64,000 nucleotides of DNA from Streptomyces sp. GESEQ-35 (lineage in GTDB: Bacteria; Actinomycetota; Actinomycetes; Streptomycetales; Streptomycetaceae), in assembly GCF_017948485.1 (NCBI RefSeq), contig NZ_JAFFSX010000016.1, positions 124,001 through 188,000 of the forward strand, in the 5' to 3' direction. The notes beneath the pieces were generated by a model. It made no database searches, was not told where the DNA came from, and saw nothing but the letters and a program-made list of their open reading frames with translations. Of this stretch, positions 1-8,971 are shown one piece after another. The translations under genes and the position numbers were made by a program. Each line of letters opens with the position of its first letter. Within the stretch, counting starts at the first letter, position 1.

Positions 1-1886
1 AGCGATGCCTTCAAATAGCCGCCGTAGCGCGCCGTGGCCAGCCGTTGATCCAGTACGGCAACCACGCCGCGGTCTCCCGACGCCCGTACGAGGCGGCCGG
101 CGCCCTGGGCCATGAGCAGGGCCGCGTGGGTGGCTGCGACCGCCATGAAGCCGTTGCCGCCGGCGTCCTCCACCGCCTTCTGGCGGGCGCTCATCAGGGG
201 ATCGTCCGGGCGTGGGAAGGGGATCTTGTCCATGACGACCAGCTGACAGCTCGGGCCCGGGACGTCGACGCCCTGCCACAGCGACAGCGTGCCGAAGAGG
301 CAGGTCTTGGGGTCGGCCCCGAAGTTCTTGATCAGCTCACCGAGCGTCTCCTCGCCCTGGAGGAGGATCGGGAACTCGGGGATGCGGGAGCGCAGTTCCT
401 CGGCGGCCAGCTGGGCGGCCCGCATCGAGGAGAACAGGCCCAGGGTGCGGCCGCCGGCCGACTGGATCAGTTCGGTCAGCTCGTCCAGCATGTCCGCGCG
501 GTCACCGTCTCGAGCGGGCCGCGACAAGTGCTTGGCGACGTAGAGGATGCCCTGCTTGCGGTAGTCGAAGGGCGAGCCGACATCTACGCCCTTCCACTGC
601 GGGAGGTCGTCGCCCTCCGTGCCCTCGGGGGCCAGTCCCAGGGAAGCACCCACACCGTTGAAATCGCCGCCCAGCTTCAGGGTCGCTGAGGTCAGGACGA
701 CCGAGCGGTCGGTGAAGAGCTTCTCCCTGAGGAGGCCCGACACCGACATCGGGGCGACACGCAGGGAGGCGCCGAAGCGGTCATGGCGCTCGTACCAGAC
801 GACGTCCCACTCAGAGCCGTTCGTGATCCGCTCCGCGACGTCATGCACGGTCTCCACGGAGGCCAGGGCCTGCTTACGGACCGCATCCTCGTCCTGGACG
901 GACTTGTCGCGGGTCGATCCGATCGCGGAGATGACGGTGCGGGCGGCATCACGCAGTGCCATGAGCGCGTAGCCGAGATCCTCCGGGATCTCCTCGAGAC
1001 GGCCGGGCAGGGCCAGTTCCATCAGTCGCTCGAAGCCCTCGGCGGCGGTCTGGAGCTGGTCGGCGGCCTTCTCGTTGACGAGCTTCGCGGCGCGCCGCAC
1101 CGCGCGGTTGACCTGGCCGGGAGTGAGCTCACCGGTGGCTGCACCAGTGACCCGGGAGACCAGTTCGTGCGCCTCGTCGACGATCAGTACCTCGTGCTGC
1201 GGGAGGACCGGGGCGCCCTCGATGGCGTCGATCGCGAGCAGCGCGTGATTGGTGACGATCACCTCGGCGAGCTTGGCGCGCTCGCGGGACATCTCGGCGA
1301 AGCACTCGGCGCCGTAGGCGCACTTCGTGGCCCCCAGGCACTCCCGCGACGAGACCGACACCTGCGCCCAGGCGCGGTCGGACACACCAGGGGTGAGGTC
1401 GTCGCGGTCACCGGTCTCGGTGTCCTGGGACCAGTCGCGCAGCCTGAGCAGGTCCTGGCCCAGCTTGCTGGTGGGGGCGGCTGCCTCGAACTGGTCGAAG
1501 AGGCCCTCCTCCTCGTCCTGCGGGACGCCCTCGTGGAGGCGGTGCAGGCACAGGTAGTTCGACCGGCCTTTGAGCATCGCGAAGTCCGGACGCCGGCGCA
1601 GCAGCGGGTGCAACGCCTCGACCGTGCGCGGCAGGTCCCGCTCCACGAGCTGGCGCTGGAGTGCGAGCGTGGCGGTCGCGACCACGACACGCTCCCCGTG
1701 CGCGAGCGCGGGCACGAGATAGCCGAGCGACTTCCCGGTGCCGGTGCCGGCCTGGACCAACAGATGGGAGGTGTCGTCGATCGCCTGCGCGACGGATTCG
1801 GCCATGGTCACCTGACCGGGGCGCTCCGTACCGCCGACGGCAGTGACGGCAGCATGCAGGAGTTCGGGGAGTGAGGGCTTCGTCAT
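1..1886 (-). CDS. dinG: DinG/XPD-family ATP-dependent DNA helicase, 3' end cut by window
   Basis: Superfamily 2 helicase expected to unwind DNA in repair. The frame is open from the ATG at 1886 to the window edge, so only the last residues are missing. Walker A AGTGTGKS is at about residues 45-52. A cysteine cluster (CLGATKCAYGAEC) near residue 190 fits the Fe-S cluster of the DinG/XPD family. The DEAH box (VDEAHEL) is near residue 240. The frame ends with LDQRLATARYGGYLKAS, typical of the C-terminal motif VI region of bacterial family members. The start has no clear Shine-Dalgarno; a TAGGGT lies 10 nt upstream of the ATG, so the mRNA may be leaderless. In S. coelicolor the gene in this position neighbours lexA, which would lie outside this window. 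Confidence 0.9.
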   Translation of the reverse strand, partial: MTKPSLPELLHAAVTAVGGTERPGQVTMAESVAQAIDDTSHLLVQAGTGTGKSLGYLVPALAHGERVVVATATLALQRQLVERDLPRTVEALHPLLRRRPDFAMLKGRSNYLCLHRLHEGVPQDEEEGLFDQFEAAAPTSKLGQDLLRLRDWSQDTETGDRDDLTPGVSDRAWAQVSVSSRECLGATKCAYGAECFAEMSRERAKLAEVIVTNHALLAIDAIEGAPVLPQHEVLIVDEAHELVSRVTGAATGELTPGQVNRAVRRAAKLVNEKAADQLQTAAEGFERLMELALPGRLEEIPEDLGYALMALRDAARTVISAIGSTRDKSVQDEDAVRKQALASVETVHDVAERITNGSEWDVVWYERHDRFGASLRVAPMSVSGLLREKLFTDRSVVLTSATLKLGGDFNGVGASLGLAPEGTEGDDLPQWKGVDVGSPFDYRKQGILYVAKHLSRPARDGDRADMLDELTELIQSAGGRTLGLFSSMRAAQLAAEELRSRIPEFPILLQGEETLGELIKNFGADPKTCLFGTLSLWQGVDVPGPSCQLVVMDKIPFPRPDDPLMSARQKAVEDAGGNGFMAVAATHAALLMAQGAGRLVRASGDRGVVAVLDQRLATARYGGYLKAS

Positions 1887-1907
1887 AGGGCGACCACCCT
1901 ACGACCC

Positions 1908-1927
1908 ACCACTGACAGACGAGTGGT
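1908..1927. promoter_or_regulatory. Inverted repeat upstream of the helicase gene
   Basis: Perfect 6-bp arms ACCACT and AGTGGT separated by 8 bp, 22 bp upstream of the helicase start. A TTGACC overlaps the outer arm on the minus strand and could be a -35 hexamer, but I see no -10 at normal spacing. It is not an obvious SOS box, because no GAAC-N4-GTTC core is present. Confidence 0.35.
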
Positions 1928-2396
1928 CAAGGCCGGGGCGAGGGGCTGGATCAAGACCGCGGGATTCGCGGTGGGGGATCGGATCGGATCGGTTGCCGTT
2001 CGGGCGTGACCTGATCGGTGCGGAGGCGGCTCAGTGGGGGTGCGGATCGTTTCGGTTGTGTGCGCGGGTGGGTCGGTCGCGGGAACGGAGCCGGCGGGGC
2101 GATTCTGCGGAAATACGGGGCCGAGATCGGGTCGGGTACGTGGGATAGGCGGGTCCGTGGTCCAGCACCGACCGGTTGAGCCGGGCATTGCGTCGGTGGC
2201 TGGAGACCGGTGGCCGGAGATCGGCCCTGTCACAGCACCAACCGGCCTTTGGCAGGACGCCGACCGGACACGGGCAGGACGCCGCCGGCCTCGGGCCGCA
2301 TGGCGCTGACCGGCTCGGTCCGAGATCGGTCCGGCGCGAGTGGGAACCGGATCGGCGCGAGCGGTGTACCAAAAGTGAGGACGCGACGACATGGCG
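1928..2396. other. Intergenic stretch without a recognisable gene
   Basis: About 470 bp between the divergent-looking 5' region of the helicase and the 3' end of the GNAT gene. It is rich in short repeats of GATCGG and GACCGG. ORFs are open in several frames but carry no recognisable domain or good ribosome binding site. I see no RNA gene or clear terminator. Confidence 0.5.
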
Positions 2397-3533
2397 TTAC
2401 AGCAGATCGCGTAGGGAACGGTCTCGGACCATCAGGGCGGCCCGCTTGGCAGGCAGCTCAATCTCGGCGGAGAACCGGAAGCCTGCGCTCAGGAAGGCGG
2501 CTACGGAGGGGGTGTTGCGAAGGTCAGGTTCCGCGATGACGCGTGCGCAGGCGGGCCGCTTGTCGAGCGCGAGGTCGGCGACGGCTCTGAGCAGGGCGCT
2601 GCCGAGTCCCCGCCCGCGATCGGCGACACCACCGATGAGGAGGTGGATTCCGGTGTCGTGAGGTCGAGCGGGATAGTGACGGGCCAGCGGGTCGAGGTCC
2701 GCTCGGTAGATCTCCCAGTAGCTCATCGGCGTGCCCTCCAGCACGCCGAGGCAGGGGATGCTGCGTCCGTCGCCGGCGAGCTGGGCCCACACATGGTCCT
2801 CGGTCGCATTCTGGGATCCTCCCAGCCCCCAGAATGCTGCCACGGCAGGGTCGTTCATCCAGTGGCTGATGAGCGGCAGGTCCCGCTCGACGCTCACGGG
2901 GACGAACTGGAACAGGCCGACGGGCGTGACGGTCGGCCCCCAGTCGGCGACGCGGTCGAGCAGGTCATGGTCGAGCAGGTCATGGTCGAGCAGATCGTGG
3001 TCGGTCTGGGTGGAAGAGACGGAAGGAGGCGCGTCCGCACCGCGGCTCCGCTTCCCCTCGGTGTCGGCGTGCCTCCCTGCCTCGGCCCGCTCAAGTGCAT
3101 CCGCTCGCCTCCCGGCGTGAGTGTGCACCTGCGCGTCCGTCCGGCCCGCGGCATGAGCGCACGTCCGGCCCCCTGCGTCGGCCTGTTCGTACGCGTCCGT
3201 GTGCTTCTCCACGTTGGCCTGCTCGTCCACGTCCGCCTGCTCGCCCGCATCCACCTGCTCGCCCGCATCCGCCTGCTCGTCCGCATCCGCCTGCCTGTAC
3301 ACGTCCGTCTGCTTCTCCGCGTCGGCCCGTTCCTTCGCGAGGAGCGCGATGAACTCGTCGGGCAGCCGGAGGTCGAGCGTGTCCTCGGCGTCCGTCCCCG
3401 GGAGGTCGCTCGTCCCGGTGCTGCCCTCGCCGGCATCAGGGCTTGGGCGGGTGCCGCTCTGGTCGGCGGGGGCGGGACCGCATTCGGTGACAGCTGCGGT
3501 ACCGGCGTCGGCGCTCGCGTCGGTGGGAGGCAC
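2397..3533 (-). CDS. GNAT acetyltransferase of siderophore biosynthesis (IucB/RhbD-like)
   Basis: Predicted to N-acylate a hydroxylamine or amine during assembly of an NRPS-independent siderophore. The GTG at 3533 is chosen because GAGAGGAG lies 6-11 nt upstream; it gives 378 residues. The acyltransferase domain occupies about residue 200 to the end, with the core GVADRGRGLGSALLRA (acyl-CoA loop) and a C-terminal half typical of the siderophore GNATs (RVIAEPDLRN). The first ~200 residues are unusual: a low-complexity stretch of hexads of the type [DAxEQA] followed by three HDLLD repeats. The gene is downstream of, and co-oriented with, the IucA/IucC and aminotransferase genes. Function of the N-terminal extension is unknown; it may be a disordered, expandable region. 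Confidence 0.8.
   Translation of the reverse strand: MPPTDASADAGTAAVTECGPAPADQSGTRPSPDAGEGSTGTSDLPGTDAEDTLDLRLPDEFIALLAKERADAEKQTDVYRQADADEQADAGEQVDAGEQADVDEQANVEKHTDAYEQADAGGRTCAHAAGRTDAQVHTHAGRRADALERAEAGRHADTEGKRSRGADAPPSVSSTQTDHDLLDHDLLDHDLLDRVADWGPTVTPVGLFQFVPVSVERDLPLISHWMNDPAVAAFWGLGGSQNATEDHVWAQLAGDGRSIPCLGVLEGTPMSYWEIYRADLDPLARHYPARPHDTGIHLLIGGVADRGRGLGSALLRAVADLALDKRPACARVIAEPDLRNTPSVAAFLSAGFRFSAEIELPAKRAALMVRDRSLRDLL
2955..2999. repeat. Three tandem 15-bp repeats inside the GNAT gene
   Basis: Unit GTCGAGCAGGTCATG is repeated three times, the last copy with two changes. It encodes HDLLD x3 on the minus strand, just upstream of the acyltransferase domain. The 15-bp unit preserves the reading frame. 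Confidence 0.9.
3181..3335. repeat. Degenerate 18-bp tandem repeats inside the GNAT gene
   Basis: Degenerate units of the type CCTGCTCGCCCGCATCCG repeat with 18-bp periodicity. They encode hexapeptides such as EQADAG and EQVDAG on the minus strand. This is a coding minisatellite-like tract. Confidence 0.75.
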
Positions 3534-3598
3534 TGCGACGCTCCTCTCATCAGGCAGGGTGGGGCATGTTCCTCGGAATTGAAGGGAGTTGGCGATGT

Positions 3599-5668
3599 TC
3601 AGGAGTGGAGGGGGTTGGCGATGGTGACGTACACGGACTGGGTGTCGACCGGGCCGATCAGCTCGTCGAGGCCATGCAGCCGGGTCAGCAGGTTGGCCTT
3701 GCAACGAAGCACGGGTGAGTCGAGGAGGCGGGCGGGCATTGAGCTGCGCAAGCGTGCTGGGCCGGCAGCGACCTCGCCGAGGAATCGGCGGAAGGCGGCG
3801 AGCAGCAGTTGCTCACCGGCGAGGCGCTGGGAGCCGAACGCACCGATGAGACCGAGCACGTTGTTGATCGCCAGGTAGTAGGCGAAGCGCTCGTCGGTGA
3901 CCTCGTCGGAGACAAAGGTGTCGCTGTGCCGGCCGACACCGGGCAGCCGGGCTTCGAGTTCCGCGCGCCGGGATTCGCGGAAGTAGTAGCCCTGGTTGTC
4001 CCGGTAGCGGCCGCCGGTGGGCCAGCCGTCGGCGTCCAGCAGGAGCAGCGTGTTCTGCTGGTGTGCCTCCAGCGCGATCCCCGCCTCCGCGTCCAGCCAG
4101 AGGATGGGGCGGACGACCTGTTCGAGGTAGCGGAGGAACCACTCGGCGGCAACCGCGCCCCGTGGGCGACCGGTCCGGTCGGCGAGGCGCGTGACCACCT
4201 CGGCCAGCCGGGACCTGACGGGTGCTCCCCACGGCCCGCCGGACGTGGAGTGGCCGGCCCTGCCCGATGGACGGCAGGGCCTGGGCGAGACGAGTCCTGC
4301 GATGCAGGAGACGTCGTCCGAAGGGCCGAACGGGTTGTGCCGGATCATCACGTCGAGGCCGGGCACGGGGTGGCCGTCCGGCGCGTCCACGGCGAGCCAG
4401 GCCGGGTCGCGGACGATGTCGAAGCCCGGGTGGACCGCCTGCCACTGCTTGGCCAGGCCGCTGCGCAGCAGACGGTGGACCTCGACGCCGCGGTGGAGCT
4501 CCTTGCGGAGGTTCTCCCGACGGGAGTTGGTGATGCGCAGCCCCAGGGACAGCTTGAGCATCGCGGGGGCGTCGGGACGGTAGACGGTTCGCACGGAGGA
4601 GGTGGGATGCCACGGAACGCCGTGCTCGCCGAGGTCACGGAGCAGTCCTGTGCCGAGCAGCTCCGCGGTCTCGGGGCGGTGGCGGACCTCGCGCAGTTGC
4701 CAGGGATGCAGCGGGAGGGCTGCGTAGCCGTCGGGCAGAGGCAGTTCCGCCTCGGCCAGTCGTGCTGTGAGGTTCAGCGCCGGGACGGGGCGGCCGCGTT
4801 CGGTCCAGGCGGAGTCGGTGGCGAGCAAGGAGGAGGCGACAGCGAGCCAGTGCAAGGGGAAGGAGCCGCGCAGCTCGGGTGAGTACCGCTGTACTTCGCC
4901 CTCGGAAAGACCTCCGCGGCTCTTCGGGGTCGGGTGCAGCGGGTGGCCGAGGAGGAGTGCCTGTTCAGCCGCGAGGAAGACATCGGGCACGTCGGATGGG
5001 TGCTGCCGGCGGTCCGTGATGAAGGAGGTGGTCAGTCGGACGGAGTCGGCGACGCGGGCGATGAGGTCGGTGCGATCGGCGGTGTCGGGGGCGGTGCTCT
5101 CGGCAGGGTTGGGGCTGGCGTCGGAGGCCGTGGCAGGCTCGTCGGCCGTTCCTGCTCCCGGAGTTGTCTCCCTGGTGAGGAGCGCCGCGACCGTGACGGC
5201 GTCGGCCGGTGGGGATGTCTCCGGGGCGTCGGCAAGGCGGGGCGAGCCGAAGCGGTGGCAGCCCGTCCGGGACCAGTAGTGGACCGGGACGAGCAGGGTC
5301 GTGCCGCTGGCCGGCAGGGGGATGCGGAGAGTGTCGGTGTCGGGAGCGGGGAGGTCGGTCTCGCGTACCCAGCAGCGCAGCAGGTTCTCTACGGCCGCGG
5401 CCTGGGCCGCCGTGTGCGGGTCGGCATGTTCCAGGAGGTCGACGGCGGCACCGTGTGGCCGTCCGGCGTCGAGGGCTCCGTCCTGCTCGGGTGGGCCTTC
5501 CCGGTCGGGAGCTCCGCCCTGCTCCGGGACCCTTTCGGGCCGCTCTGCGGGTGACGGGGAGGTCGGCTCGTCCGTCGCCGTCAGGGGACTCCCGGGCTCG
5601 GTGGAGCGTCGCGGATCCGTGTGGGCGTGGTCGTGGGCGTCGGCGTCGGGTGCGGGGGTGGTGTTCAA
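3599..5668 (-). CDS. IucA/IucC-family NRPS-independent siderophore synthetase
   Basis: Predicted ATP-dependent ligase condensing a carboxylate (citrate- or dicarboxylate-type) with an amine or hydroxylamine. Family features are visible: LPLHPWQ, HPTSSVRTVYR, KLSLGLRITNSR, and EAHQQNTLLLLD in the C-terminal half, followed by a FhuF-like C-terminal region. The TTG at 5668 is preferred, with GAGGA 6 nt upstream, giving 689 residues; longer starts to 5785 remain open. About 80 residues of Pro/Asp/Glu-rich sequence precede the conserved domain, and a second Ala/Thr/Pro-rich insert lies about 90 residues further in. It follows the aminotransferase gene and precedes the GNAT gene on the same strand. 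The substrate pair cannot be decided from sequence. Confidence 0.88.
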   Translation of the reverse strand: MNTTPAPDADAHDHAHTDPRRSTEPGSPLTATDEPTSPSPAERPERVPEQGGAPDREGPPEQDGALDAGRPHGAAVDLLEHADPHTAAQAAAVENLLRCWVRETDLPAPDTDTLRIPLPASGTTLLVPVHYWSRTGCHRFGSPRLADAPETSPPADAVTVAALLTRETTPGAGTADEPATASDASPNPAESTAPDTADRTDLIARVADSVRLTTSFITDRRQHPSDVPDVFLAAEQALLLGHPLHPTPKSRGGLSEGEVQRYSPELRGSFPLHWLAVASSLLATDSAWTERGRPVPALNLTARLAEAELPLPDGYAALPLHPWQLREVRHRPETAELLGTGLLRDLGEHGVPWHPTSSVRTVYRPDAPAMLKLSLGLRITNSRRENLRKELHRGVEVHRLLRSGLAKQWQAVHPGFDIVRDPAWLAVDAPDGHPVPGLDVMIRHNPFGPSDDVSCIAGLVSPRPCRPSGRAGHSTSGGPWGAPVRSRLAEVVTRLADRTGRPRGAVAAEWFLRYLEQVVRPILWLDAEAGIALEAHQQNTLLLLDADGWPTGGRYRDNQGYYFRESRRAELEARLPGVGRHSDTFVSDEVTDERFAYYLAINNVLGLIGAFGSQRLAGEQLLLAAFRRFLGEVAAGPARLRSSMPARLLDSPVLRCKANLLTRLHGLDELIGPVDTQSVYVTIANPLHS

Positions 5669-5822
5669 CGCAGTTCCTCGTGAGGCGGTTCTGGCTCGTT
5701 GCGCGACGAGATATGGAGGTGAGACGGCATGTGCGAAAGGGCCGACCGGGCGGCGGGCCGGTGCCCGAACCAGCGGTGCGCGCACGGACGTTCAGGGTCG
5801 GCCCGCGCCCTGGTCGCCGGGC

Positions 5823-7448
5823 CTACCCCGCTCGCTCGGCACGGGCGCCGTTACGTCGGCGCGACTGGTGCGTCTCGTCGGGACGGGTGTGACCGCGGGC
5901 CACCGCGGCCACGGCGTCGGCCAGTCGGTCGAGCACCGCGGCCGCCTGTTCGTCGCTGATCGTCAGTGGCGGCAGGAGCCGTACGACGCTCGAGTGCCGA
6001 CCGCCGAGTTCGACGATCAGGCCTCGGCGCAGGCACTCCCGCTGTACGGCGGCCGCGATGTCGGGAGCGGCGGGACGAGGGGCACGAACGGCTCCCTGAG
6101 CATCCGTAGGGCCAACTGCCCTGTCAGAGCGGTCGCGTGCCGTCGCCCCCGCGCCTGCCCGACCGTCAGCAGGATCCGAACCGCTCCTCAATCCCACACC
6201 GCCTCCCGCCGGATCGCCCCCGACACCCCCCTCCCCCTCAGCCCCCGGCTCGGTTTCCGCGCTCGCCTCCGCCTCCAGATCCACCAGCTCAACCCCGATC
6301 ATCAGCCCCCGCCCCCGCACATCGCCCACGCAAGGGAACTCATCAGCAAGGGAGTGAAGTTGGGAAAGCATCCGAGTGCCGAGATCGGCAGCCCGCTCGG
6401 CGAGTCGGTTCTCGCGGACGTAGGCGAGGGTCGCCGTCCCGGCGGCCATGGCGAGCTGGTTGCCGCGGAACGTGCCTGCGTGGGCGCCGGGTTCCCAGAC
6501 GTCGAGGTCGTCGCGGTAGACCACGAGCGCCAGCGGCAGGCTGCCGCCGATGGCCTTGGAGAGGACCATCACGTCGGGGGTGACTCCGCTGTGCTCGACC
6601 GCCCAGAAGGCGCCGGTGCGCCCGACTCCCGTCTGGACCTCGTCGGCGATCAGCGGGATGGACCGAGCGGCGGTGATCTCCCGCATACGGCGCATCCAGG
6701 TGTCGGGCGCGGGCATCACCCCGCCCTCGCCCTGCACGGGTTCGAGGATCATCCCGGCGGGGCGCGGCACCCCGGACTTCGGGTCGTCGAGAACGGATTC
6801 GGTCCAGCGGGCGGCGAGTTCGGCACCGCGTGGGCCGCCGATGCCGAACGGGCAGCGGTAGTCCTGCGGATAGGGCAGCCGTGTGACCCGCACGTCGAAG
6901 GCGTGCCCGGACGCTTCGAGGGCGCCGGCGGTCATCCCGTGGTAGGCGCCGGTGAAGGCGAGCATCCCGGTGCGCCCGGTGGCGGACCGTACGAGCTTGA
7001 AGGCGGCCTCCACCGCGTCCGTGCCGGCCGGTCCGCAGAACTGCACGCGCGCGCGGTCGGCGAGGCCGCGCGGCAGGGTGCGGAACAGCTCGGTGATGAA
7101 GGCGTCCTTGACGGGTGTCGCCAGGTCGAGGACGTGCAGCGGCGCGCCGGAGTCGAGAACGTTGCGGATCGCCTCCAGGACGACGGGGTGGTTGTGCCCC
7201 AGGGCGAGGGTTCCGGCGCCGGAAAGGCAGTCGAGGTAGCGGCGTCCGTCCGCGCCCTCGATGGTCAGTCCGCGTGCCCGCACGGGCACGATCGGCAGGG
7301 CGCGCGCGTAGGTGCGCGCCGCCGATTCGCGCGCCGACTGGCGCCGCAGGATCCCCTCGTGCACGGAGCCCGTCCCCGCGGACTGGCGCACCATGGACAC
7401 GCCCGCCGACTCGGTGATTCCCCCGGGCGCAGACTCGGTCACGGTCAC
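5823..7448 (-). CDS. Class III aminotransferase, diaminobutyrate-2-oxoglutarate type (RhbA/EctB-like)
   Basis: PLP-dependent transaminase expected to make L-2,4-diaminobutyrate from aspartate semialdehyde, the first step of rhizobactin-type siderophores. Visible features are AYHGMT, DEVQTGVGRTG near residue 270, and the PLP lysine in LSKAIGG near residue 296. The GTG at 7448 follows GGAGGACAGGGAG and gives 541 residues; family members are nearer 430-470. The excess is partly an N-terminal tail and partly a Gly/Ala/Glu/Asp-rich insert at about residues 392-458, between VELVDLE and the C-terminal domain. An EctB role in ectoine synthesis is less likely because the neighbours are siderophore genes. 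No diaminobutyrate decarboxylase or monooxygenase gene is in the window. Confidence 0.85.
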   Translation of the reverse strand: MTVTESAPGGITESAGVSMVRQSAGTGSVHEGILRRQSARESAARTYARALPIVPVRARGLTIEGADGRRYLDCLSGAGTLALGHNHPVVLEAIRNVLDSGAPLHVLDLATPVKDAFITELFRTLPRGLADRARVQFCGPAGTDAVEAAFKLVRSATGRTGMLAFTGAYHGMTAGALEASGHAFDVRVTRLPYPQDYRCPFGIGGPRGAELAARWTESVLDDPKSGVPRPAGMILEPVQGEGGVMPAPDTWMRRMREITAARSIPLIADEVQTGVGRTGAFWAVEHSGVTPDVMVLSKAIGGSLPLALVVYRDDLDVWEPGAHAGTFRGNQLAMAAGTATLAYVRENRLAERAADLGTRMLSQLHSLADEFPCVGDVRGRGLMIGVELVDLEAEASAETEPGAEGEGGVGGDPAGGGVGLRSGSDPADGRAGAGATARDRSDRAVGPTDAQGAVRAPRPAAPDIAAAVQRECLRRGLIVELGGRHSSVVRLLPPLTISDEQAAAVLDRLADAVAAVARGHTRPDETHQSRRRNGARAERAG

Positions 7449-7696
7449 GGCTCCCTGTCCTCCGGCTGTCCAGGGGTGCCCGAGTCCCGGCAGCACCGCC
7501 CGACATCCGACACCCGACCTTGCTCGCGCGCTTGGCGCAGGGGACCGCACACGCAGACAGCAGGCCGCCCCCCACCGCTACCAACCGCCCACCGCCGGCC
7601 TGGTTACGGGTTGCTTCAAGATCCTTGCCGTGATGGAACCGTTGCCGGTCCGGAAGGGCTCCAGGTGAACAGGCATCTCACAGCCAACGCTGACAC

Positions 7697-8551
7697 TCAC
7701 GCCTCGCCCCGCTGCTGGGGCGTACCTCCCTTGTGCAGTTGGTCGTTGATCGCGTCGGCGACGGACGGCGGTAGCGCCTTGCCCGGCTCCAGGTGATGGC
7801 CGAGCTCCTCGGCGAGGGTTCGGTGCTGGAGGTCCACCGTGGCCTCGACGGCGTCGGCGAAGACAGCCGCCGCGAGCCGGGCGCGTCGCCAGCCCGCCGC
7901 GAACACCACGCCCGCCACGATCGCCGCCGGCCACCAGAACACCGTCAGGACCGCGTAACACGCGGCCCACCCGGCGATCGTGCAGGCCAGATCGATACGG
8001 GCCCGCGCCTGCTGGACCAGCGCCCGGGTGTCGTCGTCCACCAGCTGCCACAGTCGGGGCCAGATGAGCGCGAGGGACAGCCCGTACTGGGCACTGATCC
8101 TGGTGTCGGCCAGGAGCAGCCGGTCGCCGATCCAGGTGGCCGTCTGCGGCAGGTAGTCGGCGGGCAACCACGTCTGTGCCGTACGAAGCCGTGCCCGTGC
8201 CCTGCCGGCCCGCCACCGAGTGAGCCTGCCGCCGAGCGCTGCCAGCGGGCCGCGCCAGCGCCCGAGCCACAGCGCTCGTACGGCGCCGCCGACCAGGCGT
8301 GCCACCGAGCTGATCGCGACGGCGGCGCCCACCGCGAGCAGCCCGTACGCGAACGCCTCCGCCGGGCGGTCTCGTACGAGGGAGCCCACCGACCGTGCGC
8401 CGGCTTTGACTTCGGCGAAGGAGAAGGCGTGGGAGTGGCCGAGCCGCACCGCAAGTGCGGCGACCGTGACCCACAGCGCGCCCGGTCCCAGGGTCGAGGC
8501 GAGCCATCGGTCGGGCAGGCGCCTGGTCACCTCGACCATCAGGGCGCTCAT
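7697..8551 (-). CDS. Hypothetical membrane protein coupled to the zinc-ribbon gene
   Basis: 284 residues with three hydrophobic regions: near residues 22-36, around 65-90, and 188-220 (IDLACTIAGW to AAIVAGVVF). It is Arg- and Trp-rich between them. No known domain is recognised. The ATG at 8551 overlaps the TGA of the upstream gene by 1 nt (TGATG), which indicates translational coupling. It is transcribed away from the TPR-CHAT operon and shares its divergent promoter region, so it is a candidate membrane component of that cassette. Confidence 0.6.
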   Translation of the reverse strand: MSALMVEVTRRLPDRWLASTLGPGALWVTVAALAVRLGHSHAFSFAEVKAGARSVGSLVRDRPAEAFAYGLLAVGAAVAISSVARLVGGAVRALWLGRWRGPLAALGGRLTRWRAGRARARLRTAQTWLPADYLPQTATWIGDRLLLADTRISAQYGLSLALIWPRLWQLVDDDTRALVQQARARIDLACTIAGWAACYAVLTVFWWPAAIVAGVVFAAGWRRARLAAAVFADAVEATVDLQHRTLAEELGHHLEPGKALPPSVADAINDQLHKGGTPQQRGEA

Positions 8552-8949
8552 CAGGGCCCTTGGTCCGCGGCCCGGCGTACGAACGTCATGTGTTCGTCCG
8601 ACAGCGCGCAGCGGGGCGGTCGGCCGTGGTCGTCCCGGTCGGCGCGGCGCGCACAGCGTCGTAGCGGGCATACGTAGTCGCCCATGAGTACGGGCGGGGG
8701 CAGCCAGTCGGTGGTCGCGCCGTCGATGCCGGACTCGCCGCCGCGCGTCCCCGGTCTGCCGTCGGGGCGTAGGTCCAGGGCCAGTTCGCGGCACGCCGCG
8801 ACCGCGGAACCGCCTGCGGAGACCTCGGCGACGTGGCGATCGAGGATGTCCTCCCAGAACCCGCGCGCGGCACGGACGCGCAACGCCGGCAGCGCGGTGC
8901 ACAACACGGTGATGGCCAGTCGTTCTTCGTCAACGTGCCGCTCGACCAC
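8551..8949 (-). CDS. Small hypothetical protein with C-terminal cysteine motif
   Basis: 132 residues from a GTG at 8949, 13 nt after GAGAGAGGG. The N-terminal two thirds look helical (RHVDEERLAITVL). The C-terminal part contains CPLRRC and a third cysteine 17 residues later (PPRCAL), compatible with a small metal site or disulfide. No family is recognised. Its stop overlaps the start of the membrane-protein gene. It is divergent from the cysteine-rich protein and TPR-CHAT genes. Confidence 0.55.
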   Translation of the reverse strand: MVERHVDEERLAITVLCTALPALRVRAARGFWEDILDRHVAEVSAGGSAVAACRELALDLRPDGRPGTRGGESGIDGATTDWLPPPVLMGDYVCPLRRCARRADRDDHGRPPRCALSDEHMTFVRRAADQGP

Positions 8950-8971
8950 GACCCACTCAGCCCTCTCTCCG

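Noticed and set aside
1908-1927. LexA/SOS box upstream of the helicase gene
   Set aside because: The inverted repeat lacks the GAAC-N4-GTTC core expected for actinobacterial LexA sites.
5823-7448. Ectoine aminotransferase EctB
   Set aside because: No ectA, ectC or ectD adjoin it; neighbours are IucA/IucC and GNAT siderophore genes.
5301-7796. 831-codon plus-strand open frame
   Set aside because: Runs antisense through the aminotransferase and synthetase genes with no recognisable domain.
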